Part shown: positions 1-10,700 of the stretch, in pieces
How positions within the stretch are numbered: position 1 is the first letter of the stretch
How the letters are laid out: each line of letters opens with the position of its first letter
Source of the DNA: Natronosalvus amylolyticus
Lineage (GTDB): Archaea; Halobacteriota; Halobacteria; Halobacteriales; Natrialbaceae
DNA length: 64,000 bases
Assembly (NCBI RefSeq): GCF_024298845.1
Contig: NZ_CP101159.1
Span: 35,461 to 99,460, forward strand
Direction of reading: 5' to 3'
Notes under the pieces: model-generated
What the model was told of the DNA's origin: nothing
Database searches by the model: none
What the model saw: only the letters and a program-made list of their open reading frames with translations
Program-made: the position numbers and the translations under genes

Positions 1-2907
1 AATCTCATTCAGGCAGTGCAGGACGGGCTCGAAGACTTCAGCGAAGCAGAACGCGAGGAACTGGAACTGGAGGTGGAGGCCGCTAGACAGGACGTTATCG
101 ACAATCTTCCTGATGACGCGCTAGATGCGACGGGCCAGTTAAACGAGGAATATCGCGATTTTCCGGTCGGTGAACGGTACATCGAGGCGGTTGAGGCACT
201 CGAGTCGTATCAGGTGTCACAGGAGACCGAGGCCCAGGTTTTCAATGATCTCTATAAGTTCTTCAGCCGGTATTACGAGAACGGCGACTTCATCCCTAAG
301 CGACGCTACTCTTCCGAAAACAAGTATGCAATCCCGTATAACGGTGAGGAAACCCATTTCTACTGGGCAAACCAAAATCAGTACTATATCAAAACCAGCG
401 AACAATTCTCCAACTACCGGTTCCGGGTAAGAAAACTCTCTATATCCTTCGAATTACGTTCTGCCCATGTGGAAACCGATGACAAAAAGGGAGAGGATCG
501 TTATTTCGTCCTTCATGACGACGACCCAATACGATACGATGCCGACGCGGACGAACTTCGGATTCTGTTCGAATTCCGGCCGTTAACAGATGCAGACTAC
601 GAAAAGTACGGGATCTCATCACGATCACAGACGACGCAGCGAGATATCCGCAACAACGTGGCAGATGACCTTCTATCCGAACTGCCTGACTCCATCGAAA
701 ACCAGTTGTCACAGAGCGCGCACCAGAGCGACAAACGTGTTCTGGACTACCATCTGTACCAGTATACAACAAAGAACACGACGGACTATTTCATTCATAA
801 AGATCTTCAGCGCTTCCTCGAGCGGGAACTCGAGTTCTACATCAAAAACGAAGTAGTAGACCTTGATGGCCTCCAAGGAAGCGAATCTCAAGGGATGACC
901 GAATTAGATCGGGCGAACGTTGTCCAGCAAATCGGTCAGCGCATAATCACCTTCCTGGCACAGATCGAAGAGTTCCAGAAGAAGTTATACGAGAAGAAAA
1001 AGTTTGTCACGAAGACAGAATACTGTCTATCTCTTGAGAATATTCCTAACCGGTTCTATTCACAGATCATTGAGAGCGAGGAACAGATCGCGGAATGGCG
1101 AGAGCTGTACCGAATCGAAGAGCAGGATGAACAGGGCCTCGGCCGGTTTACGGACGACACCGAAATTGATGAGGACTTTTTGGTAGACCACCCGTATTTC
1201 ATGGTGGACACGCGGTTCTTTGACTATGAGTTCAAACACGAACTTCTTTCGACGTTCGCTAATTTGGATGACGCAGTTGATGGTGTTCTAGTCAAGGGCG
1301 AGAATTTCCAGGCCCTAAACCTTCTGATGGAAAAATATCGGGAAGAAGTAAAATGCATTTACATTGATCCCCCGTACAATACGGGGAACGACGAGTTTGT
1401 CTACAAAGACAGCTATAGACATTCGTCCTGGCTGAGCATGATGCAGGATCGGCTATCACTTGGCCGGGAACTGCTCCGTGAGGACGGCGTTCTCTTTTCC
1501 AGTATCGACGACCGAGAGTACCACCGTCTGATCAGCCTATTGAACTCGATACTCGGCGAGGAGAACCATATTGCCAGTTTCGTATGGAAGCGTCGTACAT
1601 CGACCGGGATGCGGAATGAGCCAGTCTCCCCCGATCACGAGTACGTCCCGACCTATGCAAAGTCCCGAGACGACAGCCTGCTGTACGGCCTCCCGCCGGA
1701 TCCCGATGATTATCCGTATGAGGACGAGCGTGGCATGTACCGGAGCACCGATTTGACCGTCGGTATGGGGAAAGACCAGCGTCCCGGCCAGTACTACACC
1801 ATCGAGAATCCCCGGACTGGCAAGGAATACGAAGCAAACCCGGAACGCGTCTGGCGGTTCTATCCTAAAACGATGGAACAGATGATCGAGGACGATATGA
1901 TCATCTGGCCGGATGAGCAGGACGGGAATATGACGCGGCCCCGGTTCAAGACGTATTATGATCCAGAGGAGTCCGCAAACCCGATTTCCACTTGGGTGGA
2001 AGAAGCCTCGACGAATGACCGCACTATTGAGGAAATGGAAACAGAGTATCTGACGTCCATTCTGCAATCCCATCGGAACGAACACGGTGGCCGGGAACTC
2101 CGCGATCTGTTGCCGGACAGCGAAACGTATTATCCGAAGCCTGTCTCGTTAATTCGGTCTTTCATAAGAGCCGCCACCCGTGATGATGATATGGTCGTCG
2201 ACTTCTTCGCCGGGTCGGGTACAACTGCTCACGCCGTTATGGATCTCAACCGGGAGGATAGCGGTAATCGCAAGTATCTCCTGGTCGAGATGGGTGACTA
2301 CTTCGATACTGTCCTGAAGCCTCGGATCAAGAAGGTGGCTTACAGTTCCGAATGGGATGATGGCGAGCCACAAAACCAGAACGGGATCTCCCAGGTAATC
2401 AAATATCACGAGATTGAATCGTATGAAGATAGCTTGGACAACATCTCGTTCTCTGGCGAAGGACAAGCCGCGCTCGACACGTTTGACGACTATCTCTTAA
2501 AGTACATGCTCGAGTTCGAGACACAACAAAGTGAGACCCGGCTGAACATCGATCAACTGAGCCACCCGTTCGAATACCAGCTCCATATCACTCAAAACGG
2601 AGAGAAAACGACGAAGACCGTCGACCTAGTCGAGACGTTCAATTATCTGCTGGGGCTGCAGGTAGAAACGGTTGAGTCACACGAGCATCAGAACCGGACA
2701 TACCGGGTTGTTCGTGGTTCCAGGGATGAGGGGACTGTCACCGTCATCTGGCGCAATAGCGAGGAGCTAGACCTGGAGACTGAGCAATCATTTGTGGAAG
2801 AGACGCTTCTGAATGGCGATGAGGATCTCGTGTATGTCAACGGCGATTCGGTGGTTTCCGATGCTCGGTCGTTGGAATCTGTGTTTAAGAACCGTATGGA
2901 GGCGTAG
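1..2907 (+). CDS. mod: Type III restriction-modification DNA methyltransferase subunit (Mod), 5' end cut by window
   Basis: Adenine-specific DNA methyltransferase, the modification and target-recognition half of a type III restriction-modification system. Counting from the GTG at 16, the catalytic motif DPPYNT lies near residue 451 and the S-adenosylmethionine-binding FAGSGTT near residue 731. That order (catalytic before cofactor motif) is typical of beta-class Mod proteins. The roughly 280 residues between them would hold the target-recognition domain. An N-terminal region of about 400 residues makes it larger than classical Mod. The frame stays open to base 1 and upstream codons read as continuing protein, so the true start is probably outside the window. 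The Res gene follows after 3 nt, implying co-transcription. Confidence 0.93.
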   Translation, partial: NLIQAVQDGLEDFSEAEREELELEVEAARQDVIDNLPDDALDATGQLNEEYRDFPVGERYIEAVEALESYQVSQETEAQVFNDLYKFFSRYYENGDFIPKRRYSSENKYAIPYNGEETHFYWANQNQYYIKTSEQFSNYRFRVRKLSISFELRSAHVETDDKKGEDRYFVLHDDDPIRYDADADELRILFEFRPLTDADYEKYGISSRSQTTQRDIRNNVADDLLSELPDSIENQLSQSAHQSDKRVLDYHLYQYTTKNTTDYFIHKDLQRFLERELEFYIKNEVVDLDGLQGSESQGMTELDRANVVQQIGQRIITFLAQIEEFQKKLYEKKKFVTKTEYCLSLENIPNRFYSQIIESEEQIAEWRELYRIEEQDEQGLGRFTDDTEIDEDFLVDHPYFMVDTRFFDYEFKHELLSTFANLDDAVDGVLVKGENFQALNLLMEKYREEVKCIYIDPPYNTGNDEFVYKDSYRHSSWLSMMQDRLSLGRELLREDGVLFSSIDDREYHRLISLLNSILGEENHIASFVWKRRTSTGMRNEPVSPDHEYVPTYAKSRDDSLLYGLPPDPDDYPYEDERGMYRSTDLTVGMGKDQRPGQYYTIENPRTGKEYEANPERVWRFYPKTMEQMIEDDMIIWPDEQDGNMTRPRFKTYYDPEESANPISTWVEEASTNDRTIEEMETEYLTSILQSHRNEHGGRELRDLLPDSETYYPKPVSLIRSFIRAATRDDDMVVDFFAGSGTTAHAVMDLNREDSGNRKYLLVEMGDYFDTVLKPRIKKVAYSSEWDDGEPQNQNGISQVIKYHEIESYEDSLDNISFSGEGQAALDTFDDYLLKYMLEFETQQSETRLNIDQLSHPFEYQLHITQNGEKTTKTVDLVETFNYLLGLQVETVESHEHQNRTYRVVRGSRDEGTVTVIWRNSEELDLETEQSFVEETLLNGDEDLVYVNGDSVVSDARSLESVFKNRMEA

Positions 2908-2910
2908 ACC

Positions 2911-5900
2911 ATGACGGAACGTCTGGAACACCGGCTGGTCCTCTGTGATTACTTCTATGAGCTATTTGGCCAGAATGACTTCGATGATCTTCAGGAAAAA
3001 TTAAGAGACATTGAGGAGGGCTTCACGGAGGACGGGCACAGTTACTTTTTCCACGTACTCACCGCGATTGAGTGTGTGCAAATCCCGGAGCAGAAGCTTG
3101 CTGACTATGACCTCAACATCAAGGAGTATATGGAGAAAATCAACCGAGTTAGAGACCGGCCGATCCAGCTCAAGTATTTCCAGTATCTGGCCGCACTCTT
3201 CACCGAGATTTATCTGGACGCCTATTTCAACCGGAAAGACGAGTTCTTGGATGACCTCAACGCACACCTCCAGGACTGGAATACAGCCAATACCAGTAGG
3301 GCGGACTATGTGTTGAGCTATCAGAAAGAGGACCTCTGTAAGCTAGCGTTCTGGATGGCTACGGGTAGTGGCAAGACGATCATCTTCCATATCAACTATC
3401 ACCAGTTCCTCCAGTACAACGATGCGGATCTTGACAACATTATACTGATCACACCGCGAGAGGAACTGACCGAGCAGCACATCAAGGAGATGCGGAAGGA
3501 CAATATTCCCTGTAGTGCCTTCAACAAGGAAGCGCGGTCTCTGTTTGCGAATGATGATCAGGAGGTCAAAGTCATCGACATCCACAAACTGAATGAAGAA
3601 GCGGGGGAGAAAACCGTCAATGTCGACGCTTTTGAGGGGAACAATCTCGTGTTTGTTGATGAGGGGCACAAGGGCAGTGGTGGCGATGTCTGGATGGACC
3701 AGCGTAGCCAAGTGGTTAGCGATGGGTTCGTCTTTGAATACAGCGCCACCTTCGGACAGGCGATCAACGCCGCGAACAACAAAACGCTTCTTGAAGAGTA
3801 TTCGAAAGCGATCCTCTTCGACTATTCATACAACTATTTTTTTCAAGACGGCTACGGCAAGGACTACCGTATCCTCAATCTGGACACGGACGTATCCAAA
3901 GACGTGACCGATACCTGGCTGCTCGGGAACCTGCTCTCGTTCTACGAACAGATGCGGTATTACGAGGAGAACGAGGGAGCGGTGAAGGACTATAAGCTAG
4001 AACGTCCCCTCTGGATCTTTGTCGGTGGTCGGGTGAACGCAATCTATACACGGCACGGCGAGAAAACGTCTGATGTTCTGACCGTCCTCCAGTTCCTGCA
4101 GCGATTCCTGAGTGATGCCGAGTGGGCCGAAGACCGGATACAGGAACTGCTCAACGGGACGTCCGGACTTGAATCACCGGACGGCAGGAACGTGTTTGAA
4201 GAGGGATTCACGTATCTTGACGACCATGGACTGACTGCCGCGGAAATCTACGCCGACGCACTTACCTGTCTGTTCCACGTGGAAGGCCCATCTCACCTGC
4301 AGGTGGCTGAACTCAAAGAAGAGGACGACGAACTCGGTGTGAAGGCAGCCAACTCCGATGCCTACTTCGGCGTTGTCAATATCGGGGATACCAGCGCATT
4401 CCAGACCCTTGTCGAGGATCATGCTGAAGAGATCACTCAGGATGAGGACGAGTTCACCCAGTCACTGTTCGATAATATCAAGGACGGCGACTCCAATGTG
4501 AACATCCTCCTTGGATCGAAGAAGTTTATCGAAGGATGGGATACGTGGCGCGTGTCCAACATGGGGCTGATGAACGTCGGGAAAAGCGAAGGCTCCGAAG
4601 TTATCCAACTGTTCGGCCGCGGCGTCCGCCTCAAGGGCAAAGAGTTCTCTCTGAAGCGGAGTAGCCGGCTGAAGGCCGATGACCAGCCGCCGGAACACAT
4701 TGAGATCTTGGAGACGCTGAACATATTCGGCGTTCAGGCAGACTATATGCGACAGTTCCGTGAGTATCTCGAAGAGGAGGGAATCGAGCCGGAATACTGG
4801 AAGCGCGATCTCGAAGTCCGAGTAAAGAACGACCTGCTTGATGAAGGGCTTAAAGTACCACGAGTGGATGATGACCGTGAGTTTAAGCAGGAGGCGACTG
4901 TTGCGCTGACGCTGGATTCAGATGTCTGCCCCCGTGTTGACCGCCGGCCACAGGTACAGGTTCTTGAGAGTGTTACGGAGACGTCCCATGCGACAGAGGA
5001 ATCGGATCAGGAGCGAACGATACCGGATACCGTGATTCCGCTTTTGGACTGGAACGAAATCTACTTCGAGATACTGCAGCATAAACGCCAGAAGGAGTTG
5101 ACCAACCTTGCGCTTGACAAGGATGTTCTCCGGGAGATCATCGAAGAGCAGGCGTACACGCTGCACTGTCGTCCGGCTGATGTGAATCCGGACGGGTTCA
5201 GCGATCTCGAGGATATCCAGCGGCTTGTCGAGATCCTTCTCAAATCCTACGTGGATGAGTTTTACAGCCAGAAGCAGGAGAGCTGGGAGAGTCAGCACCT
5301 CAGCTATCAGACCTTGGATGCCGAGGATAGGAACTTTCCCGACAACTATACGCTTACCATCCCCGAATCGAACGAGGCGGTTATCGAGACCGTGACTGAG
5401 GTGCTGGAAGAAGCTACCGAAGTGTATGAACGTGACCTGAAAGATTTCCCGAATGTCTACTTTGACAAGCATCTCTATCAGCCCTTGTTCACGACAGATC
5501 CACAGTTCGAGTCGATCAGCCCGGTTGGGCTCAACAATGGTGAAGAGAAATTTGTTGAGGATCTGCGTGACTACGTCCAGAACGACTGGAACGATGCAAT
5601 AGATGGAGATCAGGTCTTCCTCCTGCGGAATCTGTCACAGAAAGGAGTCGGGTTCTTTGAAGCCGGGAACTTCTATCCCGACTTCATCCTTTGGATAAAG
5701 AATGGGGCGGAGCAGCGAGTCGTCTTCGTCGATCCGAAAGGATTGCAGCACATCGGTATCCACCATAAGAAAATCCAGTTCTACAAGACGGTCAAAAAGA
5801 TCCAAGAACGGTTAGACGACGACCAGGTTGTCTTGGAATCATTTATTATCTCAAACACTTCACCAGACAAGGCAGAAGAGACCCATGGCCTGTCGAAAGA

Positions 5901-5979
5901 GGAGTTCGAGGATCACCATGTCCTGTTCCAGGATGACCCCGGTGCGTATATCGGCCAGCTGTTTAGCAAGATCCAGTAG
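2911..5979 (+). CDS. res: Type III restriction endonuclease subunit (Res), helicase-nuclease
   Basis: ATP-dependent translocase and nuclease partner of Mod. A Walker A motif (ATGSGKT) is near residue 150 and a DEAD-type Walker B (VDEGHKG) near residue 250. A second RecA-like domain follows, with a GRGVR motif VI near residue 568. The C-terminal 100 residues carry a PD-(D/E)XK nuclease pattern, YPDF near 921 and VDPKG near 940. Its length of 1022 residues fits Res subunits. It begins 3 nt after mod and no frameshift is visible, so the system looks intact. Genes downstream are convergent on the opposite strand. Confidence 0.93.
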   Translation: MTERLEHRLVLCDYFYELFGQNDFDDLQEKLRDIEEGFTEDGHSYFFHVLTAIECVQIPEQKLADYDLNIKEYMEKINRVRDRPIQLKYFQYLAALFTEIYLDAYFNRKDEFLDDLNAHLQDWNTANTSRADYVLSYQKEDLCKLAFWMATGSGKTIIFHINYHQFLQYNDADLDNIILITPREELTEQHIKEMRKDNIPCSAFNKEARSLFANDDQEVKVIDIHKLNEEAGEKTVNVDAFEGNNLVFVDEGHKGSGGDVWMDQRSQVVSDGFVFEYSATFGQAINAANNKTLLEEYSKAILFDYSYNYFFQDGYGKDYRILNLDTDVSKDVTDTWLLGNLLSFYEQMRYYEENEGAVKDYKLERPLWIFVGGRVNAIYTRHGEKTSDVLTVLQFLQRFLSDAEWAEDRIQELLNGTSGLESPDGRNVFEEGFTYLDDHGLTAAEIYADALTCLFHVEGPSHLQVAELKEEDDELGVKAANSDAYFGVVNIGDTSAFQTLVEDHAEEITQDEDEFTQSLFDNIKDGDSNVNILLGSKKFIEGWDTWRVSNMGLMNVGKSEGSEVIQLFGRGVRLKGKEFSLKRSSRLKADDQPPEHIEILETLNIFGVQADYMRQFREYLEEEGIEPEYWKRDLEVRVKNDLLDEGLKVPRVDDDREFKQEATVALTLDSDVCPRVDRRPQVQVLESVTETSHATEESDQERTIPDTVIPLLDWNEIYFEILQHKRQKELTNLALDKDVLREIIEEQAYTLHCRPADVNPDGFSDLEDIQRLVEILLKSYVDEFYSQKQESWESQHLSYQTLDAEDRNFPDNYTLTIPESNEAVIETVTEVLEEATEVYERDLKDFPNVYFDKHLYQPLFTTDPQFESISPVGLNNGEEKFVEDLRDYVQNDWNDAIDGDQVFLLRNLSQKGVGFFEAGNFYPDFILWIKNGAEQRVVFVDPKGLQHIGIHHKKIQFYKTVKKIQERLDDDQVVLESFIISNTSPDKAEETHGLSKEEFEDHHVLFQDDPGAYIGQLFSKIQ

Positions 5980-6006
5980 GTAGGTTGGCCATGAATGGGA
6001 ACTGTC

Positions 6007-6570
6007 TCAGAACTCGCCCATCAGTCCGGCGTCCTGAAGGATGTCTTTGAGGTCGGCGAGCCGGCTGACAGCCTTGTTGACCTGGCTGACTTCGAGATAG
6101 GAGACAGACTGGCTGAAGTCGGTGCTGATAGCCTCAATTTCATCTTCGAAGGTGGCGAGCTGATCCTGGGTGGAGACAATGACCAGTTTCTGAAGTGTGG
6201 GATCAGCGTTCTGTGCTTTCTGGAGGTTGAGGATTGCTGAGTCGCGGCTTCCCCGGCGATGAACCTCGAACGCGTAGGAGATGACGCCGAGGTTGGCGAC
6301 CCGAGTGCTCCACCGCACGTCGATCCGGGCACCAGGGCCGGCCTGGTATTCGTCTTCCACGTCGAAGCCGAGACCATTCCCGATGTCCAAGAGTTTTTCC
6401 TGTATCTCATCATGGTCGAAGTCCTCGATGGGTTCCTGATGCTCAGGTGACTCACCGGGCTCATAAATGTCAAGTTTCGAGAGGTAGAACAGAAAGTAGT
6501 CGACATCAACGTAATCCTGAATGTCCAAGGCCGGGGATTCCGGCCCCCCAATCAGGTCCAGTCGTTCCAT
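6007..6570 (-). CDS. Hypothetical protein with a restriction-endonuclease-like pattern
   Basis: Acidic 187-residue protein that I do not recognise. Residues about 95-150 read ARIDVRW, then a strand ending in FEVHRRGS, then a helix rich in Leu, Gln and Ala. That D...ExH spacing followed by a helix resembles a PD-(D/E)XK-type core with a variant third residue. It starts 6 nt after the preceding minus-strand gene (6577-7071) ends, so the two probably form one transcript. Its 3' end is only 27 nt from the convergent res gene. Inference: a two-gene accessory nuclease or effector unit beside the type III system. The nuclease reading is tentative. Confidence 0.6.
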   Translation of the reverse strand: MERLDLIGGPESPALDIQDYVDVDYFLFYLSKLDIYEPGESPEHQEPIEDFDHDEIQEKLLDIGNGLGFDVEDEYQAGPGARIDVRWSTRVANLGVISYAFEVHRRGSRDSAILNLQKAQNADPTLQKLVIVSTQDQLATFEDEIEAISTDFSQSVSYLEVSQVNKAVSRLADLKDILQDAGLMGEF

Positions 6571-6576
6571 GATCGT

Positions 6577-7071
6577 TTAGATGACCTCGAGAAACGCATC
6601 GTAGTCCGCACCGGAGGTGAGACGGTCGGGGACTTGATCACCATAGTTCAGCACGTCGAGGGCATCGCGTGCCCGTCGATTGAAGATCGCGCACTGTTCC
6701 GGATACATGAAGGTCAGAATTTCAGTGATACTGGCTGAACCCAGCATATGCACGTTCTCGTTCAAGATGTCGAACTTCTCCTCGACGGTATCAGTCTCGT
6801 ACAGCGCATCGTGAAATGCGTCGCGGACAGGACCGACTCCGTCATTCAGGATCTGCTCGACGATGTAATCCTTGTTACTCCAGCCCCGGAATGCCCAGAG
6901 GTTCCGGACCAGTTCACGGACATCTCCTTCCTCAAGTTGCGTTACCGCGTTCTCAGATAGCAGCTCCGGGATGGTTTGCTTCTTCTCGATCCGGGCCTTC
7001 GCGAACTTCTCTCCCGACTCCTCCTGAAACTCCCGATAATACTCCTGGAGTTCCTGATCATCAATCGGCAT
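6577..7071 (-). CDS. Hypothetical protein, first gene of a two-gene unit beside type III RM
   Basis: 164-residue, mostly helical acidic protein. The segment LGSASITEILTFMYPEQCAI followed by NRRARDAL resembles a helical motif seen in proteins next to modification-dependent nucleases: Leu-Gly, a helix with a phenylalanine/proline turn, then an Asn-Arg-Arg helix. I cannot assign a family. It is translated just before the nuclease-like gene 6007-6570 (6 nt gap), which suggests a functional pair. The ATG at 7071 has no obvious Shine-Dalgarno sequence, as is common for haloarchaeal first genes. Confidence 0.6.
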   Translation of the reverse strand: MPIDDQELQEYYREFQEESGEKFAKARIEKKQTIPELLSENAVTQLEEGDVRELVRNLWAFRGWSNKDYIVEQILNDGVGPVRDAFHDALYETDTVEEKFDILNENVHMLGSASITEILTFMYPEQCAIFNRRARDALDVLNYGDQVPDRLTSGADYDAFLEVI

Positions 7072-7126
7072 GTGGCACTATTCGAGTAATGATACTGAAT
7101 TAACTACTGACTCAGTCTCTACCCCC

Positions 7127-7360
7127 CTATCTATGAGAAATAGGTGGGCGTAAATCCCGCCACCGGAAGTCAGCGTGCTCGCCAGTCTCAAGCTGGATCT
7201 GATAAAGATATGCGTCTCGCTCGTCACCGGTCACGGCATCCGCTGCATCGGACATAATACCTACCACCGTTCCATGCATCCCGTGGTAAGTTGCATGGTC
7301 GGGGTCACGCTCATCAGGAATATCAACTCGAACTCGATCACCTTCGGCAAATCGTCTCAT
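7127..7360 (-). CDS. Small SH3-like barrel protein, hypothetical
   Basis: 77 residues beginning MRRFAEGDRVRVDIPD. The pattern 'GDRVRV ... HGMHGTVVGI ... YQIQLETGE ... FRWRDLRP' is typical of small SH3-like/KOW-type barrels, which in haloarchaea often occur as stand-alone proteins of unknown role. Such folds commonly bind RNA, DNA or protein partners. It stands alone, between the 6.6-7.1 kb gene pair and another small gene. No function is assigned. Confidence 0.6.
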   Translation of the reverse strand: MRRFAEGDRVRVDIPDERDPDHATYHGMHGTVVGIMSDAADAVTGDERDAYLYQIQLETGEHADFRWRDLRPPISHR

Positions 7361-7445
7361 CGCCTCACCACCGTCCTGTTCTCAGGTGTTTCCAGGGCCA
7401 TCTATTAGGTGGCATGTGTCTTTATAGGCCTAAGTAAACACCGGA

Positions 7446-7604
7446 CTAAGGCGTCACTCCTGTTGGCCTCCCCTTGATTGCCTGCACCACCCGCCGCATC
7501 TTGTAGTACACTACCGGGTCGATCTGCCGCCACATCTGCTCCGTCTCAGTAGTATCAGCATCGTCAACGGCGACCGTGTAGATCGTCCGGCGATACCACG
7601 GCAT
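7446..7604 (-). CDS. Small hypothetical protein (52 aa)
   Basis: The internal ATG at 7604 gives a compact 52-residue product beginning MPWYRRTIYTVAVDD and ending in a basic helix (YYKMRRVVQAIKGRP). The reading frame extends upstream for about 30 codons of low-complexity Thr/Arg-rich sequence that looks non-coding, so I prefer the internal start. It lies 98 nt downstream of the 1042-residue membrane-protein gene on the same strand. It is not recognised. Confidence 0.4.
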   Translation of the reverse strand: MPWYRRTIYTVAVDDADTTETEQMWRQIDPVVYYKMRRVVQAIKGRPTGVTP

Positions 7605-7702
7605 CTTGTCTGGTTCCGGTGTTCTGGTACTGTTATCGGTATGGAGAGGCCGTGTTTCGCGTCCTGTTGTCGGATACCTGGTGCCGTATAGGAACACATT
7701 CT

Positions 7703-10700
7703 TTAGTCGGTCACGGTAATTGTGGCACCGAAGATGTCGGTTGCATCAAAATGGCCGTAGTACAGTGCCCGGAACCGGATCTTTTGGAGGTGGTCGCGAA
7801 GCTCGTCGTCGGTCAAGTCGTCGAACTGTTCCGGGTTCAGTTCTTCTAGGAGCTGTCGGGTTACTTTCTGGATGTCTACGTAGACCGGGGCGTCGTCGCG
7901 GTTGTATTCGGTGAGTGTGGCGGGCTGATCCGCCCCGGCGAGGACAATGGCGTCAAACCCGCTGTGCTGGGTGTCATACACCGGGATCATGGCGTCGTCG
8001 ACGGCAAACCCGCCGGTCACGTCGTCAGAGGGATGGTACTCCCCATGGAAGACGTTGCTGTCCGCCAGGTTGCGGCGAGCACGGAACCCGCCGGTGAGAA
8101 TCGCTCTCGGCTCCTTTCCTCGTTCCTGGTGGTCTCGGCAGACGGACGTGATCTTGTCGGGTATCGACTCGTAGGCGTCGATCTGGTGGTGGATTAGGTG
8201 ATCCTGATCCTCTCCCAGCCATTCCTCCAGCAGGCGGTCAACGTGGTTCTGTACGCGGCGATCGAGATGGTGAATGAACTGTGCTGGTGGATCGGGGATG
8301 AATCCACGTTTGGGGTAGAACACGTTGTAGCCGAACCCGTCGACGTCAGTCTCGTCGTCGTACGGCCGGGTGTCGAGCCAGCCCAGATCCTTGAAGACGG
8401 TTCGGAGCATGAACTGGTCCGTGAAGGTCGAGACGTAGTCCTCTGTGAAGTCAGCGACCTTGTCCGGATCCAGATTCGCGTCGATCACCCGCTCATCTTC
8501 CCGGCGGTTCAGGAGCTCCTCCATCTGTTCATGGAGGACCAAGAACACCGCTTTCCTCTCTTCCAGGTCCGCAAACTCGTCCTCTGCGACACCGGTAAGC
8601 GCTAACTCATCGGCGGAGATGGAGTCGATCGTGTCCCAGAGGTCGGGGTAGCTCGTCCGGTCGATCGCGCTACTCACCAGCGGGTTGTCGCTCGCCGGCA
8701 CCGTGTCCGTGTCGTACTCGTCAACGTCTAGGAAGAGCAGGCCCATCGCGCAGAAAAACACCTGTAGCCAGCTATGGACGGCCGGCTGACTGGCTTGAAC
8801 GCCCTTGAACACGTCGGCATCCTCCGATTCCCACCGGAAGAAATCGAGGCGTCCACCGGTACACAGCCGGTAATAGATGTCGACCAGCGTGGAGAATCGG
8901 TATGTTTTGAACGATTCGCGGAACATCTCCTGGAACACGGGTTCCGCAAGGTTGCCCTCTCGGATCTCCCGGTACGCCCATGCCGCAGCCACGAACCGGG
9001 ACTCCTCGAACCGGGACTGCATCGTGTCGACCGCGTCCTGTTGTTTCCGCTTGACGGCGAGCTCTTGTTCCAGCCGTTCCTGCTCCGCCTCGTCGTCGGT
9101 TTCCTCGAGCTGCCACTGCAGGTCATGGATCCTGCTTTCCGGCCGAACCATTACGAACTCGTCGTCCCCCAGGTTCCAAACGTTGTTGAACGTCTCTCCG
9201 TCCCCTTCCTCGATCGCCAGCCGGAGTAGCTGTTCCAGCGTGTCGTAGAACCCGGCCAGATCGGTGGCGGCATGGTCGGCCGCGTCGACCGATCGGGCTC
9301 CGCCCAAGTCCGCGGCCAGCATCGTCTTGATATTGTCCAGGGAGGACAGGAGGCCGTTGACCGTTTTCTGGTCGATCGCGGGACTCGCCGCCAGCACGTG
9401 GTAGTACGAAGCATAGAGGCCGATCGATTTGTCGAACAGGTGGGGTTCCTGCTGCCGGTGCTGTGCCAGCGCCAGCCGGAAGAATTCCCCGCGTACCGTG
9501 GTAATCAGGTCGGCGCTCCCGGTCTGTGCTGCCCCGTCCAGGATGTGGTAGAACTCGCGGTAGATCTGGTTGATCAGATTGGAGACCGGGACCGGGGTGC
9601 CACCGTAGACTGCACCGAGCTGTCGGTTCACCCGGGTCGCGTGCTGTAGCAGATCGATATACAGTCCCAGGTATCTCTCCAGGCGGGTCGGGCTGAGATC
9701 GGTGATCGCGGCTCGTGTCTCCTCGCCAATCCGGCCCATGTTTCGCTCGATCAAACGGTCTCCGGTCTTCCACGGCCTGTCGCTGCTGCAATGGATCGCG
9801 TCCGCCAGTTCCGCTGCGAACGCGTTCGGGACGTCCTCCGGCGTAATCGCCGGGTCGGCCACGGATACGACGTCGATCCCCGGCTGGAGTTCCTCCCCGA
9901 GACCTAGGTTCAGGAGGAGTGTCGGCTGTGTATCGCCTTCAAACCGGTCGGCATGGGCCCGGCAGACCTCAACCAGTTTGGATAGGTTGATATCCGCGAT
10001 ATACCCCTCCAGGTCGAGTTCCTGCGCCATGTACAGCCGGCCGTCACGGTCGACGCCGATTCCGACAAAGTCCGGGAGCATCCGTTCCAAGACGGCCTGC
10101 GAGACCGTTTGCCGGTCCTGGTCCCGGAGCTTGAGGTCGATGCCGCGCTGCACCTGGGCGACCGCCATTGCGTCCACGGGGTCGAAGAAGATCAGCCGCG
10201 CCACCCGATAGTAGACGTAGCCGATCCCGAGGACAGTCCCGAGAAAAGTGATGAAGGTCGCATCCGCGATCGCTGGGGCCACGCTTTCACCGGATCGGGA
10301 CATGTAGAGATAGGCCACGAAGCCGGATGCACCCAACGTAAAATAGATCACTGGCATGATCCGGGTCGAACTGAAGAACTCTTGGATCACGCCTTCCCGG
10401 TACTCCGTCCGCGCCGTCTGCTCCAGCAGGAAGATCAGGACGATAAAGCTGAGGCTGGTGATCGTGAGCTGGGCTTGCCATGCGTGCTGAACCACCTCCA
10501 GCTGTACCCGGTCAACCAGCGCTAAGTCGAGCGATGCCACCGCAACTACGACCAGCAGTCCAAGAGGGACCACCCAGAGAAAGCTCCAGTACGTCATCAA
10601 TGCCCGCTTGTCCCGGGACAAATTGCGGCCTAGCCATCGCCATCCCCGGTCGCGAACCTCTCCACGTAGCGCCGTAAGCCGGAGAGAAGCGCCCGGAAAC

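Noticed and set aside
1..5979. BREX or Pgl-type methylation system
   Set aside because: The DPPYNT-before-FAGSGTT motif order and the adjacent Res helicase-nuclease fit type III RM; no PglZ, BrxC or Lon-like gene follows.
9123..9791. 222-codon minus-strand frame
   Set aside because: Alternate frame inside the large membrane-protein gene, Arg/Pro/Gly-rich as expected for a shifted GC-rich gene.
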